Notes: generated by a model not told the origin, from the sequence alone. A stretch of 17,401 bases of DNA from Desulfobacterales bacterium (GCA_020052975.1 JAGVOC010000209.1:1-17401), one strand, 5' to 3'. Shown: positions 1 to 7,395, counted from the first letter of the stretch. Program-made: numbers and translations.

Positions 1-630
1 CAGATGGAGAGTTATCTGAATGTCCGCTGGAAGGAATCGGTACTCCAAAAAGTGATCCAGGTCTGGGGAAGCGCCTTTACTACCCGGGCCATAGCCTTTC
101 GGCTGGAGAAAGGGATGGCTATGGAAAAAGCTCCGATCGGCATCGCCGTCCTGAAGATGGTGGAGGCCAAGTCCGCCGGCGTGGTCCTGACGGTCTTACC
201 TACGATCGGAGACCTTTCGAAGGTGGTAGTGGAAGGCAACTGGGGTTTGGGTGAGAGTGTGGTCAGCGGAGAGGTTAACCCCGATCAGTTTATCGTGGAT
301 AAAAGCGACGGGACGGTGGAAAGTACCGTCAATCGTAAAACAAAGATGGTTGTTTATCATGATGGGGGGACCGTCACCGCCCAGGTCCCGGCTGAGATCC
401 AGGAAAAGCCCTGTGTCGATCCGGAAGAATTGAAAGAAATCGTGCGGGTTGCCAAACAAATGGAGGACCATTTTAAAACTCCCCAGGATATGGAATGGGT
501 CCTGGATCGTTTTCAATCCATTCCTGATAGTCTTTATTGGGTCCAGGCCAGGCCGGCTAAATACGCCAAGGCCAAAGAAAAGGAATCGGAATATCTGGCT
601 GAGCTGATGACCCGCATGTTTAAACGGTAA
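1..630 (+). CDS. PEP-synthase-like ATP-grasp subunit (phenylphosphate synthase PpsB-like), 3' part
   Basis: The reading frame is open at the first base, so only the C-terminal 209 residues are present. They match the PEP/pyruvate-binding ATP-grasp domain of PEP synthase and pyruvate phosphate dikinase: the stretch SAGVVLTVLPTIGD followed by WGLGESVVSGEVNPD (about residues 57-94), and QDMEWVLDR near residue 160 leading to the closing WVQARP. In PEP synthase a phosphohistidine swivel domain follows this point. Here the protein stops about 24 residues later, so the ATP-grasp part is a separate polypeptide, as in three-subunit phenylphosphate synthase (PpsB) and split dikinases. The expected role is ATP-dependent phosphorylation of a partner subunit's histidine. 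Which substrate is finally phosphorylated (phenol, pyruvate or other) cannot be told, because the partner subunit is not in the window. The next gene starts 31 bp downstream on the same strand, so co-transcription is likely. Confidence 0.75.
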   Translation, partial: QMESYLNVRWKESVLQKVIQVWGSAFTTRAIAFRLEKGMAMEKAPIGIAVLKMVEAKSAGVVLTVLPTIGDLSKVVVEGNWGLGESVVSGEVNPDQFIVDKSDGTVESTVNRKTKMVVYHDGGTVTAQVPAEIQEKPCVDPEELKEIVRVAKQMEDHFKTPQDMEWVLDRFQSIPDSLYWVQARPAKYAKAKEKESEYLAELMTRMFKR

Positions 631-661
631 TTCCTTTCGTAAGGCCGGAAAAGGAGAAACG

Positions 662-1321
662 ATGACCATCCTGTTTACGCAATATTGGGATGTGATGCCC
701 GGGAAGTTTGATGAATATGCGTCTTTTGTAACCCAGGAGTACAATCCGACCCTGGAGAAGCTGGGGATTCGGTTGGTGGGGGGGTATTATGTGGCGGTCG
801 GGGAAGGGCCGAGGATTGTGGCCGTAGCTACGGTGGATGAAACCGAGAATTTGCGAAAAACCATTTCATCCCGGGAGTACCGGGTGCTTTCCAATAAATT
901 ACTCGAATACGTCTGGAAATATACCAATAAAGTCTATGTCCCCTCCGGCCGCATTCAGGAAGGACCGTACCGCATCCAGACAGGGGTTTGGAAATTCAAC
1001 CAGTATTATAATATCCTCCGGGGTAAGGAGGAGGACCATCTGAAGTTTGTCAAAGATGAGTGCCTGCCGGGGATGGAAGAATTAAAGATCCCGCTTACCG
1101 GGGGGTGGCGGCTGGTCATCGGCAGCGGACCCAGGATCTTAGCCGAAGGCACCGGGCGGAATATTGTCGACATTGCCAAAGCCATCGATACCTCCCTGTT
1201 CCGAAAACTGGTCCGGACCCTCAAGAATAATTATGCCACGGACTACAGCAGCCGGATCCTGGCCCCCACCGGACGGATCGAAGTGCCTTATCTGATGAGC
1301 GAAATGATGAAGAAGTTTTGA
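662..1321 (+). CDS. Protein with two tandem NIPSNAP / dimeric alpha-beta barrel-like domains
   Basis: A 219-residue soluble protein with no signal peptide. AAGGAG lies just upstream of the ATG and supports this start. It is built from two homologous halves, about residues 4-104 and 109-210. Each begins with an aromatic beta strand (FTQYWDVMPGK; FNQYYNILRGK). Each has a GG-turn and strand (GGYYVAVGEGPRIVA; GGWRLVIGSGPRILA), and each ends with PSGRI or PTGRI plus a Pro-Tyr (EGPY; EVPY). The size and alternating strand-helix pattern of each half resemble the NIPSNAP / ferredoxin-like dimeric alpha-beta barrel fold. A single chain could therefore form a complete pseudo-dimeric barrel. The fold assignment is an inference from pattern; the duplication is plain in the sequence. 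No catalytic residues can be named. Its position 31 bp behind the ATP-grasp subunit suggests a shared pathway. Confidence 0.65.
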   Translation: MTILFTQYWDVMPGKFDEYASFVTQEYNPTLEKLGIRLVGGYYVAVGEGPRIVAVATVDETENLRKTISSREYRVLSNKLLEYVWKYTNKVYVPSGRIQEGPYRIQTGVWKFNQYYNILRGKEEDHLKFVKDECLPGMEELKIPLTGGWRLVIGSGPRILAEGTGRNIVDIAKAIDTSLFRKLVRTLKNNYATDYSSRILAPTGRIEVPYLMSEMMKKF

Positions 1322-1356
1322 CCGGGTAACGTAAGACGCGCAAAAAGTCTATTCTT

Positions 1357-1421
1357 GTCATCCTGAGCCCTGCGAAGGCCGGAGCGCCGGTTGGAAGACG
1401 CGGCGGCGCCCGTCGGCGGGC
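1357..1421. repeat. Degenerate GTCATCCTGAGC-type intergenic repeat with GC-rich hairpin
   Basis: The 119-bp gap between the two-domain protein and the DUF89 gene carries GTCATCCTGAGC (1357-1368) followed by TGCGAAGG, a wording seen in dispersed intergenic repeats of many bacterial genomes. It also holds a GC-rich stretch containing the perfect hairpin GCCCG-TCGG-CGGGC (1408-1421). No T-run follows, so it is not a classical terminator. This is a single, degenerate copy; the repeat identity is a recollection of pattern and was not searched. Confidence 0.35.
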
Positions 1422-1440
1422 ATGGGGGTTTAATATTTAA

Positions 1441-2325
1441 ATGCTCATAAAACCCGATTGTATTTCCTGCATCTTGAAGATGGCCAATACGGCGATCAGA
1501 AAATTGACGGACGATGAGGTAGTCATCAAGGATTTGACCGTTCAGATTTTGACCATTCCCTCCCTGCGGGGGCTGCAATGGGACCTCTCCAGTCCCGAAG
1601 TGATCGAACTGGTCATGGAAAAAATTATAACGGCCTTCAAGACCCCGGACCCCTTCCGGGCTTTGAAATTGGAGCAAAACCGGACCGGTCAATCCCTCTA
1701 CCCGACTTTGAAAAAATTGGTGCAGGAAGCCGATGACCCTCTACAGGCGGCGGTAAAAATGGCCATCATGGGAAATGCCATTGACCTCATGGTTTCGGAT
1801 CATTCCCTGGACGTGGAAAAAACGCTGGTTCAAGGGCTGCAACGGCCTTGGCCGGAGAAACCGTTCGCGGCCTTCAAGAAAAAACTCGGTCAAACCCGTT
1901 CCCTGATTTACCTGGGGGATAATTCCGGAGAGATCGTTTTCGATAAATTGTTGCTGGAAATTATTCGAGAGACCTACCATCCGAAGGTGGTCTTTGTTGT
2001 CCGAAGCGCCCCCGCGTTGAATGATGCCACCCAAAGCGAAGCGGAGATGGTGGGACTGGACCAGGTGGCTGCCATTATGCCCAATGGGCTGAAGGCCCCG
2101 GTCCCGGGCACCATTCTATCTCGATGTTCCAAGGAGTTAAGGGAATTGATCCGGGAGGCCGATCTGGTCATTTCCAAGGGCGGCGGCAATTTCGACACCT
2201 TGGAAGGGGAAAAGGACTTGGGAGCGGATATATCTTTTATGCTGCTGTCCAAATGCATCCCCTATTGCCAATATTTTCAAACCGGAATGTTCCAACCGAT
2301 TCTGGCCAATTTTTTCGCCTCCTGA
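1441..2325 (+). CDS. DUF89 / ARMT1-like damage-control phosphatase family protein
   Basis: A 294-residue protein with the family's motifs in order: an N-terminal CISC pair (Cys7, Cys10), as in the archaeal/bacterial AF1104-type branch; GNAID (111-115); the metal-site motif YLGDNSGEIVFD (157-168); VRSAPALNDAT (187-197); and DLVISKGGGNFDTLEG (241-256), followed by LLSKC (268-272). Members of DUF89 are metal-dependent enzymes, some shown to dephosphorylate damaged sugar phosphates or metabolites; the substrate here cannot be predicted. The ATG is preceded only by GGGGG about 11 bp upstream, a weak ribosome site, but the sequence starts exactly where the family usually starts (short lead, then DCxxC). 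It is separated from the upstream gene by a repeat-bearing gap and may be transcribed with it. Confidence 0.8.
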   Translation: MLIKPDCISCILKMANTAIRKLTDDEVVIKDLTVQILTIPSLRGLQWDLSSPEVIELVMEKIITAFKTPDPFRALKLEQNRTGQSLYPTLKKLVQEADDPLQAAVKMAIMGNAIDLMVSDHSLDVEKTLVQGLQRPWPEKPFAAFKKKLGQTRSLIYLGDNSGEIVFDKLLLEIIRETYHPKVVFVVRSAPALNDATQSEAEMVGLDQVAAIMPNGLKAPVPGTILSRCSKELRELIREADLVISKGGGNFDTLEGEKDLGADISFMLLSKCIPYCQYFQTGMFQPILANFFAS

Positions 2326-2550
2326 ATCCAAAATCTCCCCAAGCCGGCCATAATGAATTCCCTTCCCCGAACCCATTCTCCGAAAGCAGGACATGCAGAT
2401 CCGGATCAAAATTCTTGATCTGCCGGAACTGGCTTCCATTTTATTTAACACTTAACACCGTCTCCATTGACCTGACTTCCGAAGAAATTGCAACTATCCC
2501 TCCTGTTTTATTTTCACAACCAGGAGTTGCTGAAGGAATGCTTATTAGGC

Positions 2551-2579
2551 TTGACTTGGAATCATTTTTTAATCATAGT
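2551..2579 (+). promoter_or_regulatory. Candidate sigma-70 promoter for the tandem malic enzyme gene
   Basis: TTGACT (2551-2556) and CATAGT (2574-2579) are separated by 17 bp, 5/6 and 4/6 matches to the sigma-70 hexamers. Transcription would begin near 2586, giving a leader of about 83 nt before the ATG at 2669. The prediction rests on sequence pattern only. Confidence 0.4.
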
Positions 2580-2607
2580 CAGTTCAATTTTCAACTCATT
2601 TCGCAAA

Positions 2608-2656
2608 GGCCGGATACCGGAGTATGAAATCCGATTAAGTGTCCGGCCACTTTTTT
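2608..2656 (+). terminator. Hairpin plus T-run directly before the malic enzyme ribosome site (terminator or attenuator)
   Basis: GGCCGGATAC (2608-2617) pairs with GTGTCCGGCC (2639-2648) over ten pairs with one G-T wobble. Inside, CGGA (2618-2621) pairs with TCCG (2630-2633). The stem is followed by AC and six Ts (2651-2656), the form of an intrinsic terminator. It lies downstream of the candidate promoter at 2551-2579 and only 1 bp before the AGGAGG of the next gene. It could therefore act as a leader attenuator, or simply end transcription arriving from the DUF89 side. Confidence 0.6.
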
Positions 2657-2668
2657 CAGGAGGTTAAC

Positions 2669-5206
2669 ATGACCGACGTATCTGCCGGCCGGGAAGCGCT
2701 TGAATACAGAAAAAGATACCGCGGGGTTATCGGCGTTTCGCCGAAAATTCCGATAAAGGACACGAAAATCCTGAGCCTTGTCTATACTCCGGGTGTTGCA
2801 GCGCCATGCATGGCGATTGCGAGGGATCCGGTGCAGTCTTATCTTCTCTCCTGCCGCGGAAACACGGTGGGGATTCTGACGGATGGTTCCGGGTTATTTC
2901 GCCTGGGGCATGCCGGCCCTGAGGCTGCCCTCCCGGTTATGGAAGGGAAAGCGGTCATATTCAAGACTTTTGCCGGAATAGATGCTCTTCCCATATGTTT
3001 GAGGACGAAGGATCCTTACGAATTTATTGATACTGCTCTTGCTCTTTCATCCACATTCGGAGCTTTCTGTCTTGAAGATATAGCCAGTCCGCAGAGCTTT
3101 ACTATTACGGACCATCTCGGGAGAGGCGCCAACATTCCGGTGTTCAATAATCATGGGATCGGGGTGGCAATCTCCGTCCTTGCCGCATTGATAAATTCAA
3201 TGAAGGTGGTGGGCAAAGATCTGCTGAATGCCCGTGTCGTTATAAACGGCGCAGGTATGGCCGGGCTTGCAAGTGCGGACCTTCTGATAAAGGCCGGCAT
3301 AAAACAGGTGGTCGTTTGCGACAGGGACGGGGCCTTGTATAAGTACCGGCTGAAAGGAATGAACTGGGCCAAGTGGGAAATTGTGCAGAAAACGAATCCT
3401 GATAAAATGACAGGAACGCTCGGAGAGACTTTGAAGGGCGCGGATGTTTTTATCGGGCTTTCATCGGGAAATGTTCTTGACGGGAACATGGTGAGATCCA
3501 TGTCAAAAAATCCTGTTGTTTTTGCCCTTTCAACGCCTAATCCTGAAATCATGCCCGATGAAGCAAGGCAGGCCGGAGCAAAGGTAATGGTGTTCAACAG
3601 GGCCGATTTTCCGAATCAGTCGGATGTCGCAATGATTTTTCCCGGTTTTTTCAGGGGAATCCTCGAAACAAGAGCCGGCAAAATTAATGATACGATGGCT
3701 CTTTCGGCCGCCCAGGCTCTGGCTGACTGTGTAGGACCGGATGAACTGGCTCCGGAGCATGTCATGCCCAGGATATTTGATTTCAGTGTCGCTCCCAGAA
3801 TCGCCCAGGCGGTCGCTCAGGCTGCTATTCAAACCGGGGAAGCCAGAGGAGATGTCGATCCGGCCATGGTCGCTGATATGACACGCAGATATGTTTATGA
3901 AGGGCAGTGGCCGATTCCGCCGCCCACTCAAAAGAAGCAGTCTATTGCGGAAGAGTCGATGGAGCTTCACAGGCGGTATCGCGGCGTTCTTCAGATAAGG
4001 AGCAAGATAGCGATCAAGGATAATTACATTCTCAGCCAGTTTTACATGCCTCCGCTTGCCGAAGTTCCGGCGCGGATGATACGGGAAAATCCCGAGACGG
4101 TATACGACTATACTGCCAAGGGAAACCTGGTCGCAATCGTCACGGACGGGAGCGCCGTCCTGGGCCTTGGGAATATAGGACCGAGGGCCGCGATGCCCGT
4201 TATGGAAGGCAAAGCCATTCTTTTTCAGACTTTTGCGGGAGTAGAAGCTTTTCCTATCTGCCTCTGCACCCAGGAGGCAGACAAGATTGTTGAGATTGTA
4301 AAGAGGATGAGCCCGACTTTCGGAGGAATCAATCTTGAAGATATATCGGCGCCCCGCTGCTTTTATATAGAAAGACGTCTCAGGGAGGAGATGGATATTC
4401 CGGTGTTTCACGATGACCAGCACGGAACGGCCATAGTCGTCACGGCTGCATTGCTCAATTCGCTGAAGATATCCGGGAAAAAAGCCGAAGATGTCAGGGT
4501 TGTGATAAACGGGGCGGGGGCCGCCGCCATCGCCGTCTGCAAGCTGATAATGGAGATCGGAATAAAGCAGATTATCCTCTGTGACACGAGAGGAGCAATA
4601 TATGCCGGGAGAACCGATGGGATGAACTGGATCAAGGAAGAGATGGCACAGCAGACAAATCCTGAAAAAATCACCGGTGATCTTGCGAACGCAGTGAAGG
4701 GATGCGACGTCTTCATAGGGCTTTCCGTTGCAGGCGCCCTGTCAAAAGCGATGATCTCAACAATGGCTGAAGCACCGGTTATATTTGCGCTTGCGAACCC
4801 GACACCAGAAATACTTCCTGATGCCGCAAAAGAGGCCGGAGCGCTTATTGTTGCTACAGGGAGATCCGATTTCCCGAATCAGGTCAACAATTCCCTTGTT
4901 TTCCCAGGAGTATTCAGAGGGGCGCTGGATGTCCGGGCCAGGACGATTAATGAGGAGATGAAGATAGCTGCTGCAAGGACGATAGCGGAGCTTGTCTCAG
5001 ACAGGGAGCTCTGTCCCGAATATATAATTCCCAGAGGAATGGATTTTAAGGTTCCCCCGGCAGTCGCAGCCGCAGTTGCGCGCGCTGCAATGAAAACGGG
5101 CGTTGCCAAAATAGAGGTCGATCCTGAAAGCATCGCACAAAGGACGCGTACATTGATCTATGAGGGAGAGCCGGGATATCGCACAGAAAAGGGCGTAACC
5201 TTTTGA
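2669..5206 (+). CDS. Tandem double malic enzyme (two fused NAD-malic-enzyme-like units)
   Basis: An 845-residue protein starting at the ATG after AGGAGG (2658-2663, 5-bp spacing); a GTG 30 bp upstream lies inside the terminator-like stem and is unlikely. Residues 1 to about 420 and 431-845 are each a full-length malic enzyme unit and align at a nearly constant offset of 420-421 residues, joined by a Pro/Lys-rich linker ([10 protein letters not shown]). Malic enzymes oxidatively decarboxylate malate to pyruvate. Unit 1 keeps YTPGV (Tyr39), MEGKA (Lys94) and LEDI (136-138), but the metal/catalytic HDDQHGTA is NNHGIGVA (160-167) and GLGNIG is RLGHAG. Unit 2 keeps GLGNIG, MEGKA (Lys515), LEDI (557-559) and HDDQHGTA (581-588), but YTPGV is YMPPL (Tyr459 kept). 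Both have a GAGxA nucleotide-binding turn (from 194 and 615) and an Asp after the second strand (VVVCD, IILCD), suggesting NAD. Unit 2 is probably the active one. The gene is convergent with nrfA, 48 bp apart. Confidence 0.85.
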   Translation: MTDVSAGREALEYRKRYRGVIGVSPKIPIKDTKILSLVYTPGVAAPCMAIARDPVQSYLLSCRGNTVGILTDGSGLFRLGHAGPEAALPVMEGKAVIFKTFAGIDALPICLRTKDPYEFIDTALALSSTFGAFCLEDIASPQSFTITDHLGRGANIPVFNNHGIGVAISVLAALINSMKVVGKDLLNARVVINGAGMAGLASADLLIKAGIKQVVVCDRDGALYKYRLKGMNWAKWEIVQKTNPDKMTGTLGETLKGADVFIGLSSGNVLDGNMVRSMSKNPVVFALSTPNPEIMPDEARQAGAKVMVFNRADFPNQSDVAMIFPGFFRGILETRAGKINDTMALSAAQALADCVGPDELAPEHVMPRIFDFSVAPRIAQAVAQAAIQTGEARGDVDPAMVADMTRRYVYEGQWPIPPPTQKKQSIAEESMELHRRYRGVLQIRSKIAIKDNYILSQFYMPPLAEVPARMIRENPETVYDYTAKGNLVAIVTDGSAVLGLGNIGPRAAMPVMEGKAILFQTFAGVEAFPICLCTQEADKIVEIVKRMSPTFGGINLEDISAPRCFYIERRLREEMDIPVFHDDQHGTAIVVTAALLNSLKISGKKAEDVRVVINGAGAAAIAVCKLIMEIGIKQIILCDTRGAIYAGRTDGMNWIKEEMAQQTNPEKITGDLANAVKGCDVFIGLSVAGALSKAMISTMAEAPVIFALANPTPEILPDAAKEAGALIVATGRSDFPNQVNNSLVFPGVFRGALDVRARTINEEMKIAAARTIAELVSDRELCPEYIIPRGMDFKVPPAVAAAVARAAMKTGVAKIEVDPESIAQRTRTLIYEGEPGYRTEKGVTF

Positions 5207-5254
5207 ACCGCCCGGGTTGAATCGATTTACCCTTATTCCATTATGCCGGCTTGT

Positions 5255-6721
5255 TCAGAAGCGGTCTTGAAGCCCCATAGGATCTTTATACTCGACAGCA
5301 GGGTTGAAACGTATTTTCTTCTCACCCCTCTGGTCGACATATTTCATGATCTCAAGATCCACTTTGATCGGTACATCGACGCCCGCCTTTGTGAGAAGCT
5401 GTCGCAGGAATGCTTCCGATTTTGTTGCAAAGGCAATGGCATCTCCCAGAATGCGCATGCCTTCCGTAGGATTGTGAAATCCCACCGAGTTTTCAGCGCC
5501 CATGAAAAGGCTGCGGTAAAATGCCTCTTCATAATAATCCTTTGCTTTGTTGTAGAGTTCATGGTCGATGGGCCTTCCTTCGTCCCGGGCCTTATGCGTG
5601 ATTTCAAACAGCTTTGCAACTGAGGCAGTGGCGTATCCGCAGCGAATCATCAGGGAAACCGTCCTGTCCTGAATTGCAAACACGCGCTCCTTCAACCATC
5701 CGGGATTCGCGGCATGGCATTGCTGGCAGGCCCGCATTTCGTTCTGGATCGGGCTCATCACACGATGGTCTGATATTTTATATACGCCGGCCTTGGTATA
5801 CGGCATATGGCAGTCCGCACAGGAGGCCCCGGCCTTGAAATGGGAGCTGTTGTTGGTAAAAAACTCAAATTCCGGATGGCGGATGAACCCCATTTTGAAT
5901 CCGGTGACGTTTTGTTTCCATTCTCTGACCGTCTCATCGCTGCGGATTTTTTTAATTATATCCTCAACGGTAATTGCTCCCCATTTGCTGTTTTGCCATG
6001 GGAAGAATAACCCGACGGATTTCCCTTCCGCATCCTTATTGATATTGTATGTGACATGACACTGAGCGCATACAGCCGAACGCAGCTCCTGGCGGGACAA
6101 TGTATTGACATCTTTTCCCATTCCCTGGAGAGCCGTTACCAGTGTAAATTCGCGTGAAATCCGAAGAGTCATGTCTCTGTTGTTATGGCAGTCTATGCAG
6201 GCGACGCCGAGCGTTCTGTCTTTTTCAGGGATTTTATTCAGGACTTCCCTGAAAGGCTTCCTGTAATAATCCGGGCCCATCTCTTTCTGCAAACCCGGGG
6301 CGTAGGGGGTTTTACAACTGAGGCAGACTCCGCCGGCCTTAAGGCGGGAGGAATCGATTTCGAGCTGATCGCGGACCATATTGGCATGTCCCCTGGGTTC
6401 GTTGTATTCCACTCCAAATCCCCATCCGTTAAATAACAGGGCCATGTACGGAAACTCGGAGAGTTTGTCGACTGAAATTGCGCTGCCGTCCATCCCTGTT
6501 TTGTATTTGCTCAGCCTTGCGCTCACAGGATCTCCCGTTTTTTTCCAAAGCTCGTATTCTTCGTTATAGGCTTTTCCCCATAGTTCAGGATTGATTTCCC
6601 CGTCCGGGATCACGACCGTCTGCCTTGGTTCAGGCTTGGATGGCTGACAACCAAACAGAGCAATCAAGACGGACAACACAAGGCAAACGAAAATTCGTTT
6701 TTTATTATCAGGAAAAGTCAT
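5255..6721 (-). CDS. nrfA: Ammonia-forming cytochrome c nitrite reductase, catalytic subunit NrfA
   Basis: A 488-residue pentahaem cytochrome that reduces nitrite to ammonium with six electrons on the outer side of the cytoplasmic membrane. The N-terminus has a hydrophobic segment ending in the lipobox LFGC (Cys25), so it is probably a lipoprotein. The haem motifs are CLSCK (133-137, the NrfA-specific Lys-ligated catalytic haem), CIDCH (175), CAQCH (218), CADCH (301) and CQQCH (332). Active-site candidates are Arg110 (PRGH), Tyr225 (CHVTY) and His282 (RHPEF). In calcium-binding NrfA the residue before the Tyr is Glu and the His is preceded by a KAQ-like triplet. Here they are Thr224 and Phe279-Ile280-Arg281, the pattern expected of calcium-independent, Arg-type NrfA as described for Geobacter lovleyi. 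AGGAGG (complement of 6727-6732) supports the start. nrfH lies upstream on the same strand, with a small mobile element between them. Confidence 0.95.
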   Translation of the reverse strand: MTFPDNKKRIFVCLVLSVLIALFGCQPSKPEPRQTVVIPDGEINPELWGKAYNEEYELWKKTGDPVSARLSKYKTGMDGSAISVDKLSEFPYMALLFNGWGFGVEYNEPRGHANMVRDQLEIDSSRLKAGGVCLSCKTPYAPGLQKEMGPDYYRKPFREVLNKIPEKDRTLGVACIDCHNNRDMTLRISREFTLVTALQGMGKDVNTLSRQELRSAVCAQCHVTYNINKDAEGKSVGLFFPWQNSKWGAITVEDIIKKIRSDETVREWKQNVTGFKMGFIRHPEFEFFTNNSSHFKAGASCADCHMPYTKAGVYKISDHRVMSPIQNEMRACQQCHAANPGWLKERVFAIQDRTVSLMIRCGYATASVAKLFEITHKARDEGRPIDHELYNKAKDYYEEAFYRSLFMGAENSVGFHNPTEGMRILGDAIAFATKSEAFLRQLLTKAGVDVPIKVDLEIMKYVDQRGEKKIRFNPAVEYKDPMGLQDRF

Positions 6722-6739
6722 CTGTCCCTCCTATTTCTT

Positions 6740-6945
6740 TATTTGAGACCTTTGCATAACACCCCCTTTTGGCCGATTGATTAAAAGACTTGGTTTCTAG
6801 TTTCTGGTTTCTAGTTTCTGGTTTCTAGTTTCTGGTTTTTTTACTTTTAACCAGGAACCAGGGACTGTGAACCAGGAACCTAAGCCTTTATTCTCGCCTT
6901 CCTTGTACTTGGCCAAAATTGGACGTTCTTCAAAGGTCTCTATTT
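6740..6945. mobile_element. MITE-like element between nrfH and nrfA, with target duplication
   Basis: The element spans 6745-6940 (196 bp). Its ends are the perfect 10-bp inverted repeat GAGACCTTTG (6745-6754) / CAAAGGTCTC (6931-6940). A second inner inverted pair is TTTTGGCC (6767-6774) / GGCCAAAA (6911-6918). It is flanked on both sides by TATTT (6740-6744 and 6941-6945), a 5-bp target duplication. There is no room for a transposase, so it would have been moved in trans. The interior carries the 14-bp tandem repeat and a region complementary to it. The element abuts the nrfH stop: its outermost base supplies the last base of the TAG codon. Confidence 0.75.
6792..6833. repeat. Three tandem copies of a 14-bp unit inside the MITE
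   Basis: GGTTTCTAGTTTCT occurs three times in a row without change (6792-6805, 6806-6819, 6820-6833) and runs into a partial fourth copy plus a T-run. Downstream, AACCAGGAAC and a further AACCAGGAACC are nearly complementary to the unit. GTTTCTGGTT and AACCAGGAAC can form a 10-bp stem around an 11-nt T-rich loop. Identical units imply recent expansion or slippage. Confidence 0.8.
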
Positions 6946-7395
6946 ATAAGTCAGCCGGCTGCCTGCAAGATTGTGCTGAAGCCAGCGGTGGCATTCCCAG
7001 CAATTGCGCGCCCGGTCAATTTTTTCAACAGTGGTTTCATGGCAGCGGGCGCAGTTGGATTGAACCGTCTTTTCTCCATGCTTTGAAAGCGTTATCATTT
7101 CAGGCACTCTGCCGGAATAAAAGATAAACATGTCTTTCATTCCGTCGATTGACTTCCATGTATAATACATGCCAAAATTTTCGTGGGGAAGATGGCAGTC
7201 AATACATCGAATGCTACGATGGGCGCCTGTATGAAACCAGGCTTCAAACTGGGACTCCATGACATGGCAGGATGCACAAAAATCAGGTGTCTCGGTTTTG
7301 GCCATGAGTCTGGGAGGCCCGAACGCGACAAAAAGTCCGCCTGCCGCCGCCAGTACAAAAACCGCGAAAATTATTTTCAGCGACCTTGAGCTCAT
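6940..7395 (-). CDS. nrfH: NrfH, membrane tetrahaem cytochrome c, electron donor to NrfA
   Basis: A 151-residue protein of the NapC/NirT/NrfH family that takes electrons from menaquinol and passes them to NrfA. One N-terminal membrane helix (about 8-26) anchors it, followed by four haem motifs: CASCH (40-44), CIDCH (64-68), CARCH (115-119) and CWECH (132-136). The first reads CASCHVM, the CxxCHxM form in which Met ligates haem 1 in known NrfH. The chosen ATG (7393-7395) has AGGGAG 8 bp upstream and puts the helix at the right place; an in-frame ATG at 7524 would add 43 atypical residues. The stop is TAG, and its last base comes from the adjacent mobile element. nrfH-nrfA order on one strand is the usual one. 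Confidence 0.93.
   Translation of the reverse strand: MSSRSLKIIFAVFVLAAAGGLFVAFGPPRLMAKTETPDFCASCHVMESQFEAWFHTGAHRSIRCIDCHLPHENFGMYYTWKSIDGMKDMFIFYSGRVPEMITLSKHGEKTVQSNCARCHETTVEKIDRARNCWECHRWLQHNLAGSRLTYK

Larger units (their letters stand above)
2326..2668. other. 343-bp spacer upstream of the tandem malic enzyme gene
   Basis: There is no convincing gene here. A 20-codon frame beginning at ATG 2393 follows AGGAC but is too short to judge. The stretch 2457-2627 reads without stops and looks mildly protein-like (for example SIDLTSEEIATI), but it has no start of its own and could be a decayed gene remnant. The right third holds a promoter-like pair (2551-2579), a terminator-like hairpin (2608-2656) and the ribosome site AGGAGG (2658-2663), which are listed separately. 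Confidence 0.5.

Noticed and set aside
2124..2627. + strand frame overlapping the end of the DUF89 gene and the spacer
   Set aside because: The first half is an out-of-frame shadow of DUF89. The rest has no start or ribosome site and is noted only as a possible remnant.
2639..2668. GTG start 30 bp upstream for the tandem malic enzyme
   Set aside because: It lies within the terminator-like stem and has no ribosome site, whereas ATG 2669 follows AGGAGG at ideal distance.
3530..4423. Long - strand open frame (297 codons) inside the malic enzyme gene
   Set aside because: It is antisense to a strongly recognisable enzyme, carries no recognisable motif, and arises from the codon pattern of the + strand gene.
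5207..5254. Possible shared terminator between the malic enzyme gene and nrfA
   Set aside because: Only a 4-bp stem (AACC/GGTT) could be formed and no T-run follows on either strand.
6792..6833. Short tandem repeats considered as a CRISPR-like array
   Set aside because: The units are 14 bp with no spacers between them and no cas genes nearby; they belong to the MITE.
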